In this document: positions 6,886 through 7,508 of the stretch, piece after piece
How positions within the stretch are numbered: the stretch's first letter is position 1
Layout of the letters: each line of letters begins with the position of its first letter
Source: Rhodoferax sp.
Lineage (GTDB): Bacteria; Pseudomonadota; Gammaproteobacteria; Burkholderiales; Burkholderiaceae
DNA: 7,508 bases
Direction of reading: 5' to 3'
NCBI GenBank assembly: GCA_020048295.1
Contig: JAIFMT010000126.1
Coordinates: forward strand, 1-7,508
Notes under the pieces: generated by a model
Told to the model about the DNA's origin: nothing
What the model saw: only the letters and a program-made list of their open reading frames with translations
The model's database searches: none
Program-made: the position numbers and the translations under genes

Positions 6886-6897
6886 AGCCAATGGCAA

Positions 6898-7508
6898 TTA
6901 CATGCCCATGCCACCCATGCCGCCCATGCCACCCATGTCACCGCCGCCCATGCCACCCATGCCGCCAGCGCCAGACTCTTCTTTCGGAGCCTCAGCCACC
7001 ATGCATTCGGTGGTCAGCATCAGCGACGCAACCGACGCGGCGTTTTGCAGTGCCGTGCGGGTGACCTTGGTCGGGTCCAGAATGCCCATTTCGATCATGT
7101 CGCCATAGGTGTCGTTGGCAGCGTTAAAGCCGTAGTTGCCAGAGCCCGCCATGACAGCGTTCACCACCACCGAGGCTTCGCCACCGGCGTTGTAAACGAT
7201 CTCGCGCAGAGGGGCTTCGATGGCCTTGAGCACCAGGGCAATGCCGTGGTCCTGGTCAGCGTTGTCGCCCTTGATGGTGCCAGCAGCCTGCTTGGCGCGC
7301 AGCAGCGCCACGCCACCACCAGCCACAATGCCTTCTTCCACGGCAGCGCGGGTTGCGTGCAGGGCGTCTTCAACGCGGGCCTTCTTTTCCTTCATTTCGA
7401 CTTCAGTAGCAGCGCCAACCTTGATCACGGCAACACCGCCAGCCAGCTTGGCCACGCGCTCTTGCAGTTTTTCACGGTCGTAGTCGCTGGTGGCTTCTTC
7501 GATTTGCA
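6898..7508 (-). CDS. groEL: Chaperonin GroEL, C-terminal part (5'-truncated by window edge)
   Basis: The last 202 residues of the 60-kDa chaperonin are present, reading in from the right edge with [17 protein letters not shown] and ending at TAA 6900-6898. The full protein is normally near 548 residues. The stretch covers the end of the apical domain, the second intermediate segment and the C-terminal equatorial domain. [19 protein letters not shown] contains the Asp (codon 7368-7366) equivalent to E. coli D398, needed for ATP hydrolysis. AGGGVALL is the equatorial nucleotide-binding loop, and [10 protein letters not shown] carries the Asp equivalent to D495. The protein ends in the usual Gly-Gly-Met tail. 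It forms the two-ring folding chamber with GroES; groES and the promoter would lie beyond the right edge. A double hairpin follows the stop. Confidence 0.97.
   Translation of the reverse strand, partial: QIEEATSDYDREKLQERVAKLAGGVAVIKVGAATEVEMKEKKARVEDALHATRAAVEEGIVAGGGVALLRAKQAAGTIKGDNADQDHGIALVLKAIEAPLREIVYNAGGEASVVVNAVMAGSGNYGFNAANDTYGDMIEMGILDPTKVTRTALQNAASVASLMLTTECMVAEAPKEESGAGGMGGMGGGDMGGMGGMGGMGM
6901..6966 (-). repeat. GGM tandem repeat encoding the flexible GroEL tail
   Basis: The final 22 codons encode repeated Gly-Gly-Met units interrupted once by GGGD. On the plus strand this appears as repeated CCCATGCCACCCATGCC-like 9-mers. GroEL tails of this type project into the ring cavity. 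This is a coding microsatellite-like repeat, where unit number can vary between strains. Confidence 0.9.

Noticed and set aside
6711..6897. groEL and the aminotransferase as one operon
   Set aside because: A strong intrinsic terminator and a separate -10-like element lie between them, so independent transcription is more likely.
6881..7108. Plus-strand frame with Met-Pro-Pro repeats
   Set aside because: The repeats are the antisense reading of the GroEL GGM tail.

Overview
The window looks like chromosomal DNA of a betaproteobacterium, most likely Burkholderiales and family Comamonadaceae (Rhodoferax/Polaromonas-like). The basis is high-GC coding with low-GC gaps, a GroEL tail and an AspC/TyrB protein of the proteobacterial type, and a short AT-rich intergenic sequence resembling a dispersed element I recall from Comamonadaceae genomes. 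The genus is inferred from memory of sequence style, not from a search. No mobile element, CRISPR array, tRNA or rRNA is visible.

Layout: two plus-strand genes on the left converge on four minus-strand genes. At 2-343 is the 3' part of a PaaI-type hotdog thioesterase. An AT-rich repeat-like gap follows, then an ElaA-type GNAT acetyltransferase (461-955). Its 3' end overlaps by 49 bp, tail to tail, the end of a large minus-strand response regulator with REC-PAS-GGDEF-EAL domains (907-3135). The start of that gene overlaps by 4 bp (ATGA) the stop of an upstream soluble HDOD-GAF-histidine kinase (3132 to about 5258). A 255-bp gap separates this pair from a class I aspartate/aromatic aminotransferase (5514-6710, minus). 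A further 187-bp gap holds the aminotransferase promoter region, a clear intrinsic terminator and a second perfect hairpin. The window ends inside the 3' part of groEL (6898-7508, minus).

Functional reading: the centre of interest is the two-gene signalling operon. The kinase has no membrane segment and carries an HDOD domain, a GAF domain and a complete HisKA/HATPase core. The partner carries a complete phosphoacceptor REC domain and a complete EAL phosphodiesterase site, while its GGDEF signature is altered to GSDEF with the RxxD inhibitory-site motif kept. The simplest model is a cytoplasmic two-component system that lowers or tunes cyclic di-GMP in response to an internal signal. The other genes are housekeeping or general metabolic genes and need not be related to the pair. 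This is an unusual domain combination, but I see no evidence for a wholly new kind of system.
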